DNA of 64,000 bases from contig NZ_JAFBCZ010000006.1 in NCBI RefSeq assembly GCF_016907925.1, positions 62,001 through 126,000 on the forward strand, read 5' to 3'. The first letter of the stretch is position 1, and the number at the start of each line of letters is the position of its first letter. Shown here piece by piece: positions 42,282 to 50,535 of this stretch. The notes under the pieces were generated by a model. That model had not been told where the DNA came from, did not search any database, and saw nothing but the letters and a program-made list of their open reading frames with translations. Position numbers and translations under genes: made by a program. The stretch is from Herpetosiphon giganteus. GTDB taxonomy: Bacteria; Chloroflexota; Chloroflexia; Chloroflexales; Herpetosiphonaceae.

Positions 42282-43731
42282 CGGCGTGAGTATCCTCCAA
42301 GGTTATCAGCAAAAAGCGGGTTGTTTCGGGCGTAGGGTGGGCATGTTCGGCCATCAGCAGGCCTGGAATCCAGAGAATGCCAACATTATCGACAAATAAT
42401 GGCCATTGAGCACGCAATTCGCGTGGCAACCGCATATCAACCATAATATCTTGGATGCGGCGTGAGCCAATGCCTCCAGCAGGCCGCATGCGATCGCCTG
42501 GGCGACGTTGGCGTAACAGCAATTTGCCTTGAATCGCATCGGCATCGAGCAAGCCTTGCCAGCGCGAAAGGTTGTATTCTGGTCGACTTGGCATCAATTC
42601 CATAATCACCCGCCAGCGTTCATCTGGCAGCGGAGTCATGCCTTGTTGGTTGAGCGGCCACTCATCGATGCTCAATTGTGGCTCGTCGTTGGTTGGTTGC
42701 ATGGTGGTGGCGACGGTCATCGTCCAGCCATGCGGCTTGCGATGCAGCACCAAATTATGTGGCATCTGGCAAAACAGTTGCATGCTGTTCATTGCACTTA
42801 ACGCATGGTCAAGCTGTGAGGATGTTAATTCTTCGCGCTCAGGCCGCAGCAGATGAACCGCGCGGCGAATTGCATGGCGCTGCAAGGCAGGATGCATATG
42901 GTTCCATTGCTCGCGATGAAAAGTAATCGAGCCTGGCTCAAATTCAATTAAGCTTTGCCATTGGCGATCCAGTTCGCTTTGCATATAGTCGGTTTCAATC
43001 GCTGCCAAGCGGGCTGTGCGCGCCAAGGCCGAAACAACTTTGGCATTGTACTCGCCAAGCAACGGCAAGAGTTGGTGGCGAATTCGGCCACGGGTATATT
43101 CAAGTGAGTTATTGGTCGGGTCGCGGCGTGGATCTAATTGTTGCTCATCGCAATAGGCCTCAATTTCGTCGCGGGTAATGTTGAGCATTGGGCGAATCAA
43201 AGCTGGCCCGGTTGTTTGATGCGGCATGCCAGCGGTCACCCGCCAACCAGCCCACTCGGTGCGCGGGCGCATTGCGCTCAAGCCGCTTGGGCCTGTGCCG
43301 CGCAACACGTGCAACAAGACGGTTTCGGCCTGATCATCTGATTGATGGCCAAGCACAACCGCATCTGCTTGTTGTTGCAAGGCAACCTCGGCCAAAAAAC
43401 GATAGCGGGTGGCACGGGCAGCGGCAGGCAGCCCAACATGAAATTGTTTGGCAATTTGGTCAACATCGCGCAGTTCGATCGTCGCGGTTAAACCCCAATC
43501 GGCAGCTATCTCGGCCACAAACGCCGCTTCAGCAGCAGATTGTTCGCCGCGCAAGCCATGATCAAGGTGGGCGACATGCAAACGCCAGCCATAGGGCACA
43601 GCCAAGGCGGTGAGGCGATGCAAAAGGGCTAGCGAATCGGGGCCGCCCGAAACCGCCACCACCAAACATGCTGCCGAGGCAAGGCGACCATCGCGAATCA
43701 GGGTTGTTTCAATATCGAGTAGTTGCGACAT
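42271..43731 (-). CDS. tilS: tRNA(Ile)-lysidine synthase
   Basis: This enzyme modifies C34 of the CAU-anticodon isoleucine tRNA to lysidine using ATP and lysine, so that AUA is read correctly; it is normally essential. The start MSQLLDIETTLIRDG is chosen because it lies just before the PP-loop SGGPDSLALLHRL and downstream of a TGCTATCAT promoter. The longer frame from 44055 runs through repeat DNA. Other features are HVAHLDHGLRG, GHQSDDQAETVLLHVLRG, RPMLNITRDEIEAYC and a TilS C-terminal domain (KLLLRQRRPGDRMRPAGGIG). Length is 486 residues, normal for the full-length form. Confidence 0.96.
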   Translation of the reverse strand: MSQLLDIETTLIRDGRLASAACLVVAVSGGPDSLALLHRLTALAVPYGWRLHVAHLDHGLRGEQSAAEAAFVAEIAADWGLTATIELRDVDQIAKQFHVGLPAAARATRYRFLAEVALQQQADAVVLGHQSDDQAETVLLHVLRGTGPSGLSAMRPRTEWAGWRVTAGMPHQTTGPALIRPMLNITRDEIEAYCDEQQLDPRRDPTNNSLEYTRGRIRHQLLPLLGEYNAKVVSALARTARLAAIETDYMQSELDRQWQSLIEFEPGSITFHREQWNHMHPALQRHAIRRAVHLLRPEREELTSSQLDHALSAMNSMQLFCQMPHNLVLHRKPHGWTMTVATTMQPTNDEPQLSIDEWPLNQQGMTPLPDERWRVIMELMPSRPEYNLSRWQGLLDADAIQGKLLLRQRRPGDRMRPAGGIGSRRIQDIMVDMRLPRELRAQWPLFVDNVGILWIPGLLMAEHAHPTPETTRFLLITLEDTHADAS

Positions 43732-43766
43732 AGCTGGGTTCTCGTTGCCAAGTGGTGCCACGCTTG

Positions 43767-43775
43767 ATGATAGCA
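43767..43775 (-). promoter_or_regulatory. Extended -10 promoter candidate for tilS
   Basis: The minus strand reads TGCTATCAT about 35 bases before the tilS start. No clear -35 was found. Confidence 0.45.
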
Positions 43776-43830
43776 CATTTTTGCGGCTAATTCGATCAAT
43801 CGTAGGGTGGAGTTGTTGGGGCGAGTAGTC

Positions 43831-44222
43831 AGGGGCCAGGGATCGGGGAATCGGAACCGCGAAGAACGCGAAGAGCGCGAAGTTGTGAAGGTAGGGGAAT
43901 CGATACGTCAAAACAATCCACAACGTGAATATTCGGGGGTGCAGGGGGATGAAAACCCCCTGCGTCTCCCGCCTTGAGGCGGGACGGAAGGGTGGTGAAA
44001 CGCTGAGAAGGGATTGGTTGTTGGGAATCGGAACCGCGAAGAGCACGAAGGGCACGAAGGGCCAGAAACCACGAAGAACGCGAAGAGCACGAAGAAGGTT
44101 TAAATACAGAGGAAATGAGGCTATGGGCTAATGGGCTAGCGGAAAACAAGGGGTTTAGCAATCCATGGTTTCTATTGGATGGAAAACTGATCCCCAGCCC
44201 CTAGCCCCCGACCCCTAGCCCG
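43831..44222. repeat. Composite intergenic repeat, reverse orientation
   Basis: This lies in the 830-base gap between tilS and lepB. It holds two CACGAAG/CGCGAAG arrays (about 43855-43886 and 44030-44093), an AATACAGAGGAAATGAGG unit, a GGCTAATGGGCTAGCGG unit and a CCCCAGCCCCTAGCCCC block (44190-44222). A GC-rich hairpin, GTCTCCCGCCTTGAGGCGGG (43964-43983), is embedded. Compared with 1441-1860 the CACGAAG words are in reverse orientation. Confidence 0.78.
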
Positions 44223-44358
44223 AAGGGTGTTGCTGATTAGCACTTGATTAACAACCGATGGGAACCAAATTACCTATGTTATGCTGATAGAAGCCAGCTT
44301 GCAGCAGACCGTTCTTGGAACAAATAACCGTTATTAGGCGTTGTTCAGCTGCCTATCA

Positions 44359-44383
44359 GTTAACGGCCCATGGAACCGTTAAC
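44359..44383. promoter_or_regulatory. Operator-like inverted repeat upstream of lepB
   Basis: GTTAACGG and CCGTTAAC form a perfect inverted repeat with a nine-base centre, about 135 bases before the lepB -10 element. A related repeat, CGTTAAC-5-GTTAACG, lies at 47060-47078. The binding factor is unknown. Confidence 0.35.
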
Positions 44384-44514
44384 ATTGGCCGACTGACGGC
44401 ATGGGCTTTGCTTTAAATTGACAGCAATTGGGCTTGGCGGCATACTAGATGATCAATCCCCAATTTGGTCAATTAAAATCAAGACTTCTAGGGCAGGTTT
44501 GGCCAAAGTTGGTA

Positions 44515-44523
44515 TGCTATAAT
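44515..44523 (+). promoter_or_regulatory. Extended -10 promoter of the signal peptidase pair
   Basis: TGCTATAAT lies 40 bases before the chosen lepB start. Because it is downstream of the first in-frame ATG at 44449, it supports the inner start codon. Confidence 0.6.
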
Positions 44524-44562
44524 GCCGCGCAGCGACTTAATTCAGGGTGTAAGGATAATTCA

Positions 44563-45351
44563 ATGAGTTCAACACCGCTTCGGGATCGGATTGATCAACG
44601 TGCTCATCATGATCCAAATCCATTAAAACCAACTCGGCTTGAGCCAGCCCCGCCACCAGAAGAACCGGTGGATTTAGACGAGGCTGCTGCGAAGACCGTT
44701 CCCCAACGTCGCGGCTGGTCGGTCGTCAAAGAGATTATCGAGACGGTCGTTTTTGTGCTTTTGGTCTTTTTTATTGTGCGTGGGCTATTGCAAAATTTTC
44801 GCATCGAAGGTTCTAGTATGTTTCCAACCATGCACGATCAGCAATATATTTTGGTCAATAAAGCCTTGTATATGCACTTCGACTTAAATGCCCCATTACG
44901 CTTGCTGCCTGGCCGTGGCGAGCTTGAGCAAAATGTGGTTTATCCTTTCCGCAAGCCACAACAAGGCGATATTGTGGTGTTCTTGGCTCCCGAATCGGCC
45001 CACGACGAGCCAGATAAAGACTATATCAAACGGGTGATTGGGGTTGAAGGCGATAAAGTTACCTTGCTTGATGGCCAAGTCTATGTTAACGATCAATTGC
45101 TTGATGAATCGGAATACCTTGATGCTGGCACCCAAACCAATTGCAAAGGCTACGCTGCAACCTGCACCGTCGATGTGCCAGCGGGCCATGTCTTTGTGAT
45201 GGGTGATAACCGCAATAATAGCAGCGACTCGCGCGAATGGGGGCCATTGCCGCTTGATAATGTGATTGGCAAGGCTTGGCTCTCGTATTGGCCCAAAGAA
45301 GATTGGGGCATTGTGCAAACCCCTAGTTATGTATCACCAACAGATCAATGA
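44563..45351 (+). CDS. lepB: Signal peptidase I (first of two)
   Basis: This membrane serine protease removes signal peptides from exported proteins. The start MSSTPLRDRIDQRAHH has AAGGA upstream. After a 55-residue cytoplasmic segment there is one transmembrane helix (about 58-78). Catalytic Ser85 is in EGSSMFPTM and Lys156 in DKDYIKRVIGV, followed by GHVFVMGDNRNNSSDSREWG. The length is 262 residues. Its stop overlaps the next start as ATGA, and that next gene is a second signal peptidase. The many exported proteins in this window are its likely clients. Confidence 0.95.
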   Translation: MSSTPLRDRIDQRAHHDPNPLKPTRLEPAPPPEEPVDLDEAAAKTVPQRRGWSVVKEIIETVVFVLLVFFIVRGLLQNFRIEGSSMFPTMHDQQYILVNKALYMHFDLNAPLRLLPGRGELEQNVVYPFRKPQQGDIVVFLAPESAHDEPDKDYIKRVIGVEGDKVTLLDGQVYVNDQLLDESEYLDAGTQTNCKGYAATCTVDVPAGHVFVMGDNRNNSSDSREWGPLPLDNVIGKAWLSYWPKEDWGIVQTPSYVSPTDQ

Positions 45352-46088
45352 ACGATTTCGAGCAACCTGAAGTAAAAACAACCCGTTTGGCGCTTGATGA
45401 TACGCTACCGTTGCCGGTTGCAGCTCCAAGCGCCGACGAAATTGCTTGGCTTGAGCAATCGCAAACCCCGTTGCCAGCCCCGCCAACACCTGCGCCACAA
45501 CGCCCGCGTTTGCGTAACTCGTGGCAGTTGTTTGCTAGTTTGATTTTGAGTTTTTTGATCTTGCGCAGTTTGATTCAAAATTTTCAAATCGAGGGCGAAA
45601 GCATGGAGCCAACCATGCAAACCAAACAATATGTGTTGGTCAATAAAGCAATTTATGCGCATCTCGATTTAAACGCGCCCCTGCGTTTGTGGCCTGGCAA
45701 TGGCGATGTGCCCAAGAAATTTCTCTATTTGCTGCACCCGCCTGAACGTGGCGATATTATTGTGTTTCTTGCGCCCCCTGCTGCCCACGATTTGCCCGAC
45801 AAAGATTATATCAAGCGCGTGATTGGGGTTGGTGGCGATACAATCCGGATTCGCGAGGGCAAGGTTTGGGTGAACGAGCAGCAATTAACCGAAGAGTATA
45901 TTGGCGAGGTTGACACCCTCTGTGATGCCCATTGCGAGCTAACCGTGCCAGAAGGCCATGTCTTTGTGATGGGCGATAATCGGCCATCTAGCAGCGATTC
46001 ACGGCGTTGGGGGCCGTTGCCCTTAGAATATGTAATTGGCAAGGCGTGGGTTAGTTATTGGCCCAAAGAGCGCTGGGCTAGCTACTAA
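45348..46088 (+). CDS. lepB: Signal peptidase I (second of two)
   Basis: This is a tandem paralogue of the preceding gene, 246 residues. It has a Pro-rich cytoplasmic start, one helix (about 58-78), Ser85 in EGESMEPTM and Lys156 in DKDYIKRVIGVGGD, and GHVFVMGDNRPSSSDSRRWG. Both catalytic residues fall at the same positions as in the first copy, so both should be active. The proteins share most of the segment between Ser and Lys (VNKAIYAHLDLNAPLRLWPG), pointing to a local duplication. Translation is coupled by an ATGA overlap, and a strong terminator follows. Confidence 0.95.
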   Translation: MNDFEQPEVKTTRLALDDTLPLPVAAPSADEIAWLEQSQTPLPAPPTPAPQRPRLRNSWQLFASLILSFLILRSLIQNFQIEGESMEPTMQTKQYVLVNKAIYAHLDLNAPLRLWPGNGDVPKKFLYLLHPPERGDIIVFLAPPAAHDLPDKDYIKRVIGVGGDTIRIREGKVWVNEQQLTEEYIGEVDTLCDAHCELTVPEGHVFVMGDNRPSSSDSRRWGPLPLEYVIGKAWVSYWPKERWASY

Positions 46089-46097
46089 TCAATTAAT

Positions 46098-46138
46098 AAA
46101 ATGAGGCTGGGCGATGATTTCGCTCAGCCTCATTTTTG
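46098..46138 (+). terminator. Terminator after the signal peptidase pair, probably bidirectional
   Basis: AATGAGGCTGGGCGA and TCGCTCAGCCTCATT pair (one G-U) around a five-base loop and are followed by TTTTT on the plus strand. A-rich sequence before the stem gives a U-run in the other direction for the convergent deacetylase gene. Confidence 0.88.
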
Positions 46139-46140
46139 AA

Positions 46141-47007
46141 TTAACGAATCCCTAGCAAAAGATCGGTTTCATACTCTTCGCGTTCGGGCAAGCTCACCCG
46201 CGATTCGATCAGCGAAAAATGTTCATGGCTCAGCAAATCGCCGCGTAACTCCTCGGGCAAAGCCAAAAAGCCCCATGTCGGCGCAATTTGGGTGCGATGC
46301 TCAAGCAACGATTGCAATTTTGTCGTCAGATATTGGCTAATTTCAATCGCGGTGGTTGTGCGTGGATCATCGACATACCGTTCGAGATCGGTTTCTGGAT
46401 CATCGAGCGGCGTTTTATCGCCCCGAGCTTGCATATATTCCCAGGCTTTGCGCCAAATCGAGCGCCGATAGGCGGTGTAGTAGAGTTTCTTTGGTTCCCA
46501 CGCTGGGCCAGCCTCGGGAAACTGCTCGGGATCGCCTGCTGCATGGAAGGCAGCAACCGTGATTTTGTGGGCCATAATATGGTCGGGGTGGCCATAACTG
46601 CCATTTTCATCGTAGCTAATCATCACATCTGGTTGATATTGACGCACTAAGGCGACCAATCGCGCGGTGGCTGCTTGTAAATCAGCTTTGTTAAACGATT
46701 CAGGGTGATCGTTGGCTGGGGTGTTGATCATGCCCGAATCGCGGTAGGCCAACTGATGAAACTCGGTGATATTGAGCAGCGCAATCGCCTTTGCCAATTC
46801 CACATCGCGAATTTCGGCCAAGCGCTCTTTGTTCTCAGGCGTGTTTAATTCGGCATCTACAATTTCGCCTTCTTCGCCACGAGTACAGGTTACCAAAACG
46901 ACCCGCACTCCTTCCTCGTGATACTTCAGCGCAATGCCGCCTGTTGAAATCACTTCATCATCAGGGTGGGCATGCACAAGCATAATCGTTGGTCGATGGT
47001 CAGTCAT
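46141..47007 (-). CDS. PIG-L/LmbE-family zinc deacetylase (Mca/MshB-like)
   Basis: The start MTDHRPTIMLVHAHPDDE has AAAGGA upstream. The zinc site is H14-P-D-D17, with the third ligand in GSYGHPDH near residue 152. The 288-residue length, the TCTRGEEGEIVDAELNTPEN segment and the insert before the C-terminus match mycothiol conjugate amidase and MshB-type deacetylases. These act on GlcNAc-inositol thiols in actinobacteria; the related BshB enzymes act in bacillithiol synthesis. Which thiol, if any, this organism makes cannot be told from the window. It lies downstream of the pentose-phosphate genes on the same strand, with an inverted repeat in the gap. Confidence 0.87.
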   Translation of the reverse strand: MTDHRPTIMLVHAHPDDEVISTGGIALKYHEEGVRVVLVTCTRGEEGEIVDAELNTPENKERLAEIRDVELAKAIALLNITEFHQLAYRDSGMINTPANDHPESFNKADLQAATARLVALVRQYQPDVMISYDENGSYGHPDHIMAHKITVAAFHAAGDPEQFPEAGPAWEPKKLYYTAYRRSIWRKAWEYMQARGDKTPLDDPETDLERYVDDPRTTTAIEISQYLTTKLQSLLEHRTQIAPTWGFLALPEELRGDLLSHEHFSLIESRVSLPEREEYETDLLLGIR

Positions 47008-47059
47008 GAACATTCCTTTCAATGCTATGGTGCATGCCTACTATTGTGCCACGAAAACG

Positions 47060-47078
47060 CGTTAACGATCAGTTAACG
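47060..47078. promoter_or_regulatory. Inverted repeat CGTTAAC-5-GTTAACG before the deacetylase gene
   Basis: A perfect seven-base inverted repeat with a five-base centre spans the pgl stop codon and lies about 55 bases before the deacetylase start. It could be an operator for that gene. Confidence 0.35.
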
Positions 47079-47795
47079 TTGCAGCTGGCTGGCCGCCGCT
47101 TGGTCGATTAGCCAATCGGCATTGCGAATTAGGCTGGCAGGATAGTTTTGATAGTTGCCGTTCTGTTCGATTAGCTCGCGAATGACGCTGGCTTTATCAT
47201 CGCCTGCCGCCAAAAAGAGCTTGCTGCGGGCATTATTGATCACTGGCGCAGTTAGCGAAATGCGATATTGCTTGAGTTTGGCAACCCATGTTTCAGCCAC
47301 CAACACATCGTCGCGGCCTAAAATATCGCTTTCGGGAAAGAGCGAGGCGGTATGGCCATCGTTGCCCAAGCCAAGCAACATCGTATCGAATTGCGGCAAT
47401 TGGCCTTCGGCTAGCCCAAAGATGCGTTTGATTTCATGGGCATATAAGCTGGCGGCGCTTTCGGGAGCCAACTCGCCACGAATTCGCAGCACATTGGCAA
47501 CCGGAATCGGAATGTGATCGATTAAGGCAATTTTGGTCATGCGATAGTTGCTTTGGGCATCGTCTGGCCCGACGCAGCGCTCATCGCCCCAAAACAAAAA
47601 TGCTCGACCCCAAGAAATCTTGTGCAAATATTGGGGGCTAGCTAGCAATTCAAACAGCGCTTTGGGGGTTGAGCCACCAGACAGCGCGATGATCCAACGC
47701 CCGCGTTCGGCAATGGCGGTTTGAGCCTCGGCAACCAGCCGATCAGCCGCGAGAATCATTAATTCCTCGCGGCTTGGGGCAATCTGCAGCGTCAT
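47073..47795 (-). CDS. pgl: 6-phosphogluconolactonase
   Basis: This is the second step of the oxidative pentose phosphate pathway, hydrolysing 6-phosphogluconolactone. The 240-residue length matches DevB/Pgl proteins. Features are IIALSGGSTPKALFELL, FWGDERCVGPDDAQSNYRM and MLLGLGNDGHTASLFP. Its start overlaps the opcA stop as ATGA, so translation is coupled. It is the last gene of zwf-opcA-pgl. Confidence 0.96.
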   Translation of the reverse strand: MTLQIAPSREELMILAADRLVAEAQTAIAERGRWIIALSGGSTPKALFELLASPQYLHKISWGRAFLFWGDERCVGPDDAQSNYRMTKIALIDHIPIPVANVLRIRGELAPESAASLYAHEIKRIFGLAEGQLPQFDTMLLGLGNDGHTASLFPESDILGRDDVLVAETWVAKLKQYRISLTAPVINNARSKLFLAAGDDKASVIRELIEQNGNYQNYPASLIRNADWLIDQAAASQLQR

Positions 47796-48904
47796 ACATG
47801 CGCTCCATGAGGATCGGTTGCTTGGGCAATTGCGGCGACAATCGCCAATGCCCGTTCATAAATCCGATCATGACTATACATATTCAATTCATTTAAGAGC
47901 AAGAGACTATCGCTGGGATTCGGCAATTCGCTCATTTGGCAGCGGGTTTCGCTATTAAGCCGCAGGTTGGCGAGCAAGGCTTGTTTGTTGCTGCTGCGGC
48001 CAACCGTGATTGCGGCTTTGTGCTTGGCAGCTTGCAGTTCGATAAACGGCACTTCTTCGCCAGTTCGATCGCTGGTTTGCATGCTGATTGTGACCGTGCC
48101 ATTGCGATGTTTGAAATTGCAAAGCAAGGTTTCGCTATTGCCGCTTGCGCTGACCAGTTGCCAATCGAGGCAGGTTGCGATCCAGCCGATGCTGAGCAAG
48201 CCTGCTGCTTGATGTCGCCCAGTGGTTACTTTGATACTGCTGATGTTTTCGAGCACTGGGCGCATCGCCATAGCATCGAAAATTTGCGCAAATGCTGTGC
48301 GCCACGGAGTCAAGCGTGCCCAAGTCAAATCGCTGACCGCATCGGTTTGGTCGCTGGTCATCATAGTGTTTAAGCGCGCCAAATCCGGCAATGGATCGAG
48401 AAAATCAGCCGAATCCATAATCCAGCGATCGGCGTGGGCAAAGAGTTGGGTGCGCACGTTGCTGGCTGGGTGCAACGGCCCTGGCCACCAGACAAACAAG
48501 GGCAAATCGGAAACGACCAAGGGTAGCACCGTGCCCGGCAAGCGGCGGCGCATCTGTTCGCCAACTGCGAAGGTAATTTGCTCGCAACACACTTGCTCGT
48601 GTTCTTCGCTGCTTGGTTGGCAAACCGTGCTGACCCACGCGCTAAGTTCCTCAGGCTCGTTGGCAGTTTCGATCAAAATTGCGCGACAGGGATGCACGCC
48701 AAAGACTTGGGGCAAGGCGGTCCGAATCCGCTTGGCCAATTCTTGGTTTGCGCCATAGCCAATCACGGTCATGGTGCAAACGCGGGTCATCACATGGTTG
48801 GCATCGCGATGCTGATCGCCTAAATCACGCCACAAATCGCGCAGTTGGTCTTCTATCTCAGCAACATTCGCTGGACGCGGGCTATTGGAAATTTCGCCCA
48901 TCAT
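47792..48904 (-). CDS. opcA: Glucose-6-phosphate dehydrogenase assembly protein OpcA
   Basis: OpcA promotes assembly or redox activation of Zwf in cyanobacteria and actinobacteria. The 370-residue protein shows RVCTMTVIGYGANQELAKRI near the start, CRAILIETANEPEELSAWVS, LPLVVSDLPLFVWWPG, DRWIMDSADF and a C-terminal domain typical of the family. The start at 48904 is chosen because GGAGG lies eight bases upstream, overlapping the zwf stop; a GTG nine bases earlier is the alternative. It lies between zwf and pgl with almost no gaps, which supports the assignment. Confidence 0.92.
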   Translation of the reverse strand: MMGEISNSPRPANVAEIEDQLRDLWRDLGDQHRDANHVMTRVCTMTVIGYGANQELAKRIRTALPQVFGVHPCRAILIETANEPEELSAWVSTVCQPSSEEHEQVCCEQITFAVGEQMRRRLPGTVLPLVVSDLPLFVWWPGPLHPASNVRTQLFAHADRWIMDSADFLDPLPDLARLNTMMTSDQTDAVSDLTWARLTPWRTAFAQIFDAMAMRPVLENISSIKVTTGRHQAAGLLSIGWIATCLDWQLVSASGNSETLLCNFKHRNGTVTISMQTSDRTGEEVPFIELQAAKHKAAITVGRSSNKQALLANLRLNSETRCQMSELPNPSDSLLLLNELNMYSHDRIYERALAIVAAIAQATDPHGAHV

Positions 48905-48916
48905 AGTTGCCACCTC

Positions 48917-50443
48917 CTACAATTTGCGCCACTCGCGGCCATCACGTTGCATAAATTGATCAGATTCATCTGGACCCCATGTGCCTGCCTCGTAGTGCGG
49001 CAATTGCTTCACCTCATCGTTTTCCCAGCGTTCGAGGATGGGTGTCATCAAGGCCCATTGGGCTTCGACCTCATCGCGGCGGGTAAACAGGGTCGGGTCG
49101 CCAAGCATGGCATCGAGCAATAAGCGTTCGTAGGCTTCGGGCGCAGCTATCCCAAACGACGAGCCATAGCGAAAATCCATATTAACGGGATGGATAATCA
49201 TGCGCTGGCCTGGTTGTTTGGCACTAAATTTGAGCGTAATGCCTTCGTTTGGTTGAATGCGAAGCGCGAGTACGTTCGATTCAATGTCATCGCGAATTTC
49301 GGGGAAGAGTAGCAACGGCGGTTTTTTGAATTGAATCGCAATTTCGGTGACTCGTTTGGCCAAACGTTTGCCAGTGCGCAGGTAGAATGGTACGCCAGCC
49401 CAGCGCCAATTGTCGATCTCGAATTTGAGCGCAACGAAGGTTGGGGTGCGTGAGGCGGGGTTAACGCCCTTCTCAGCTAAGTAGCTTGGCACTTCATCGC
49501 CATTGATACTGCCATGATCGTACTGAGCACGTAGCGCATTCTGATCAACATCAGCAGCGCTCATCGGGCGAATCGCATGCAGCACTTTAACTTTCTCGCT
49601 GCGCACTTCATGCTCGTTGAACTCAACCGGCGGTTCCATGGCGGTCAGGGTCAGCAATTGCATCATATGATTGGTGATCATATCGCGCAACGCGCCAGCT
49701 TCCTCATAAAACCCAGCGCGACTGCCGATGCCAAGGCTTTCAGCGACCGTAATTTGCACATGATCGATGTAGTTACGGTTCCAAATTGGCTCGAAAATGG
49801 CGTTGGCAAAGCGCGCAACCAACAAGTTTTGCACGGTTTCTTTGCCAAGGTAATGGTCAATCCGATAGACTTGGCTTTCATCAAACGCGCGGCTGACCAG
49901 ATCGTTGAGTTCTTGCGCCGATTTGTAATCGTGGCCAAATGGCTTTTCGACGATAATTCGCGACCAGCCATGGCTTTGTTCGGTCAATTTGACCTTTTGC
50001 AAGTTGCTAATCGCATCGTCAAACCACGATGGCGGGATTGCCAAGTAGAACAGCCGATTGCCGCCAGTGCTCCGTTGCTGATCGATTTGTTCGAGGCGAC
50101 TGGCAATTTGCTCGTAGGTATTGATGTCGCCAAACTCGCCGCCAACCCAAAACAGACCTTCGGCAAAGGTTTGCCAAACTTCTTCGTTAATGGGCTGAAC
50201 GCGCGAGAATTGCTCGGCACTTTTGCGCATCTCAGCGCGAAAATCATCGTCGCTCCATGGGCGACGGCCAACGCCAAGCAAAGAAAAGCCTGCGGGCACC
50301 ATGCCTTCGCGGGCCAGATTATAGAGTGCAGGCAATAATTTACGGGCAGTGAGATCTCCGGTTGCACCAAAAATCACCACAGTACATGCTTCAGGGGTGC
50401 GAGCAATTCGTAAGCCTGCTCGCAAAGGATTTGGCTGGTCCAC
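48917..50443 (-). CDS. zwf: Glucose-6-phosphate 1-dehydrogenase
   Basis: This is the first and committed step of the oxidative pentose phosphate pathway, producing NADPH. Features are VIFGATGDLTARKLLPALYN (dinucleotide site), VEKPFGHDYKSAQELN, the active-site RIDHYLGKETVQNLLV and the C-terminal FRYGSSFGIAAPEAYERLLL. The length of 508 residues is standard. The start is a GTG two bases after AAGGAGGGC. A leader hairpin GGGCTAC/GTAGCCC lies upstream, and TGCTATAAA about 60 bases before the start is a promoter candidate. It heads zwf-opcA-pgl. Confidence 0.98.
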   Translation of the reverse strand: MDQPNPLRAGLRIARTPEACTVVIFGATGDLTARKLLPALYNLAREGMVPAGFSLLGVGRRPWSDDDFRAEMRKSAEQFSRVQPINEEVWQTFAEGLFWVGGEFGDINTYEQIASRLEQIDQQRSTGGNRLFYLAIPPSWFDDAISNLQKVKLTEQSHGWSRIIVEKPFGHDYKSAQELNDLVSRAFDESQVYRIDHYLGKETVQNLLVARFANAIFEPIWNRNYIDHVQITVAESLGIGSRAGFYEEAGALRDMITNHMMQLLTLTAMEPPVEFNEHEVRSEKVKVLHAIRPMSAADVDQNALRAQYDHGSINGDEVPSYLAEKGVNPASRTPTFVALKFEIDNWRWAGVPFYLRTGKRLAKRVTEIAIQFKKPPLLLFPEIRDDIESNVLALRIQPNEGITLKFSAKQPGQRMIIHPVNMDFRYGSSFGIAAPEAYERLLLDAMLGDPTLFTRRDEVEAQWALMTPILERWENDEVKQLPHYEAGTWGPDESDQFMQRDGREWRKL

Positions 50444-50505
50444 AAGCCCTCCTTAGGAACCACGCATAATGACAGGGCTACATCCTTCCTAGTAGCCCCG
50501 TTGCG

Positions 50506-50514
50506 TTTATAGCA
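50506..50514 (-). promoter_or_regulatory. Extended -10 promoter candidate for zwf-opcA-pgl
   Basis: The minus strand reads TGCTATAAA in the 92-base gap before zwf. No good -35 was found. Confidence 0.45.
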
Positions 50515-50535
50515 TAGCACTGTTTTGCAAAATGT

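Noticed and set aside
43732..44055. N-terminal 108-residue extension of tilS
   Set aside because: It is encoded by the repeat-filled spacer, lies upstream of the likely promoter, and has no counterpart in the family.
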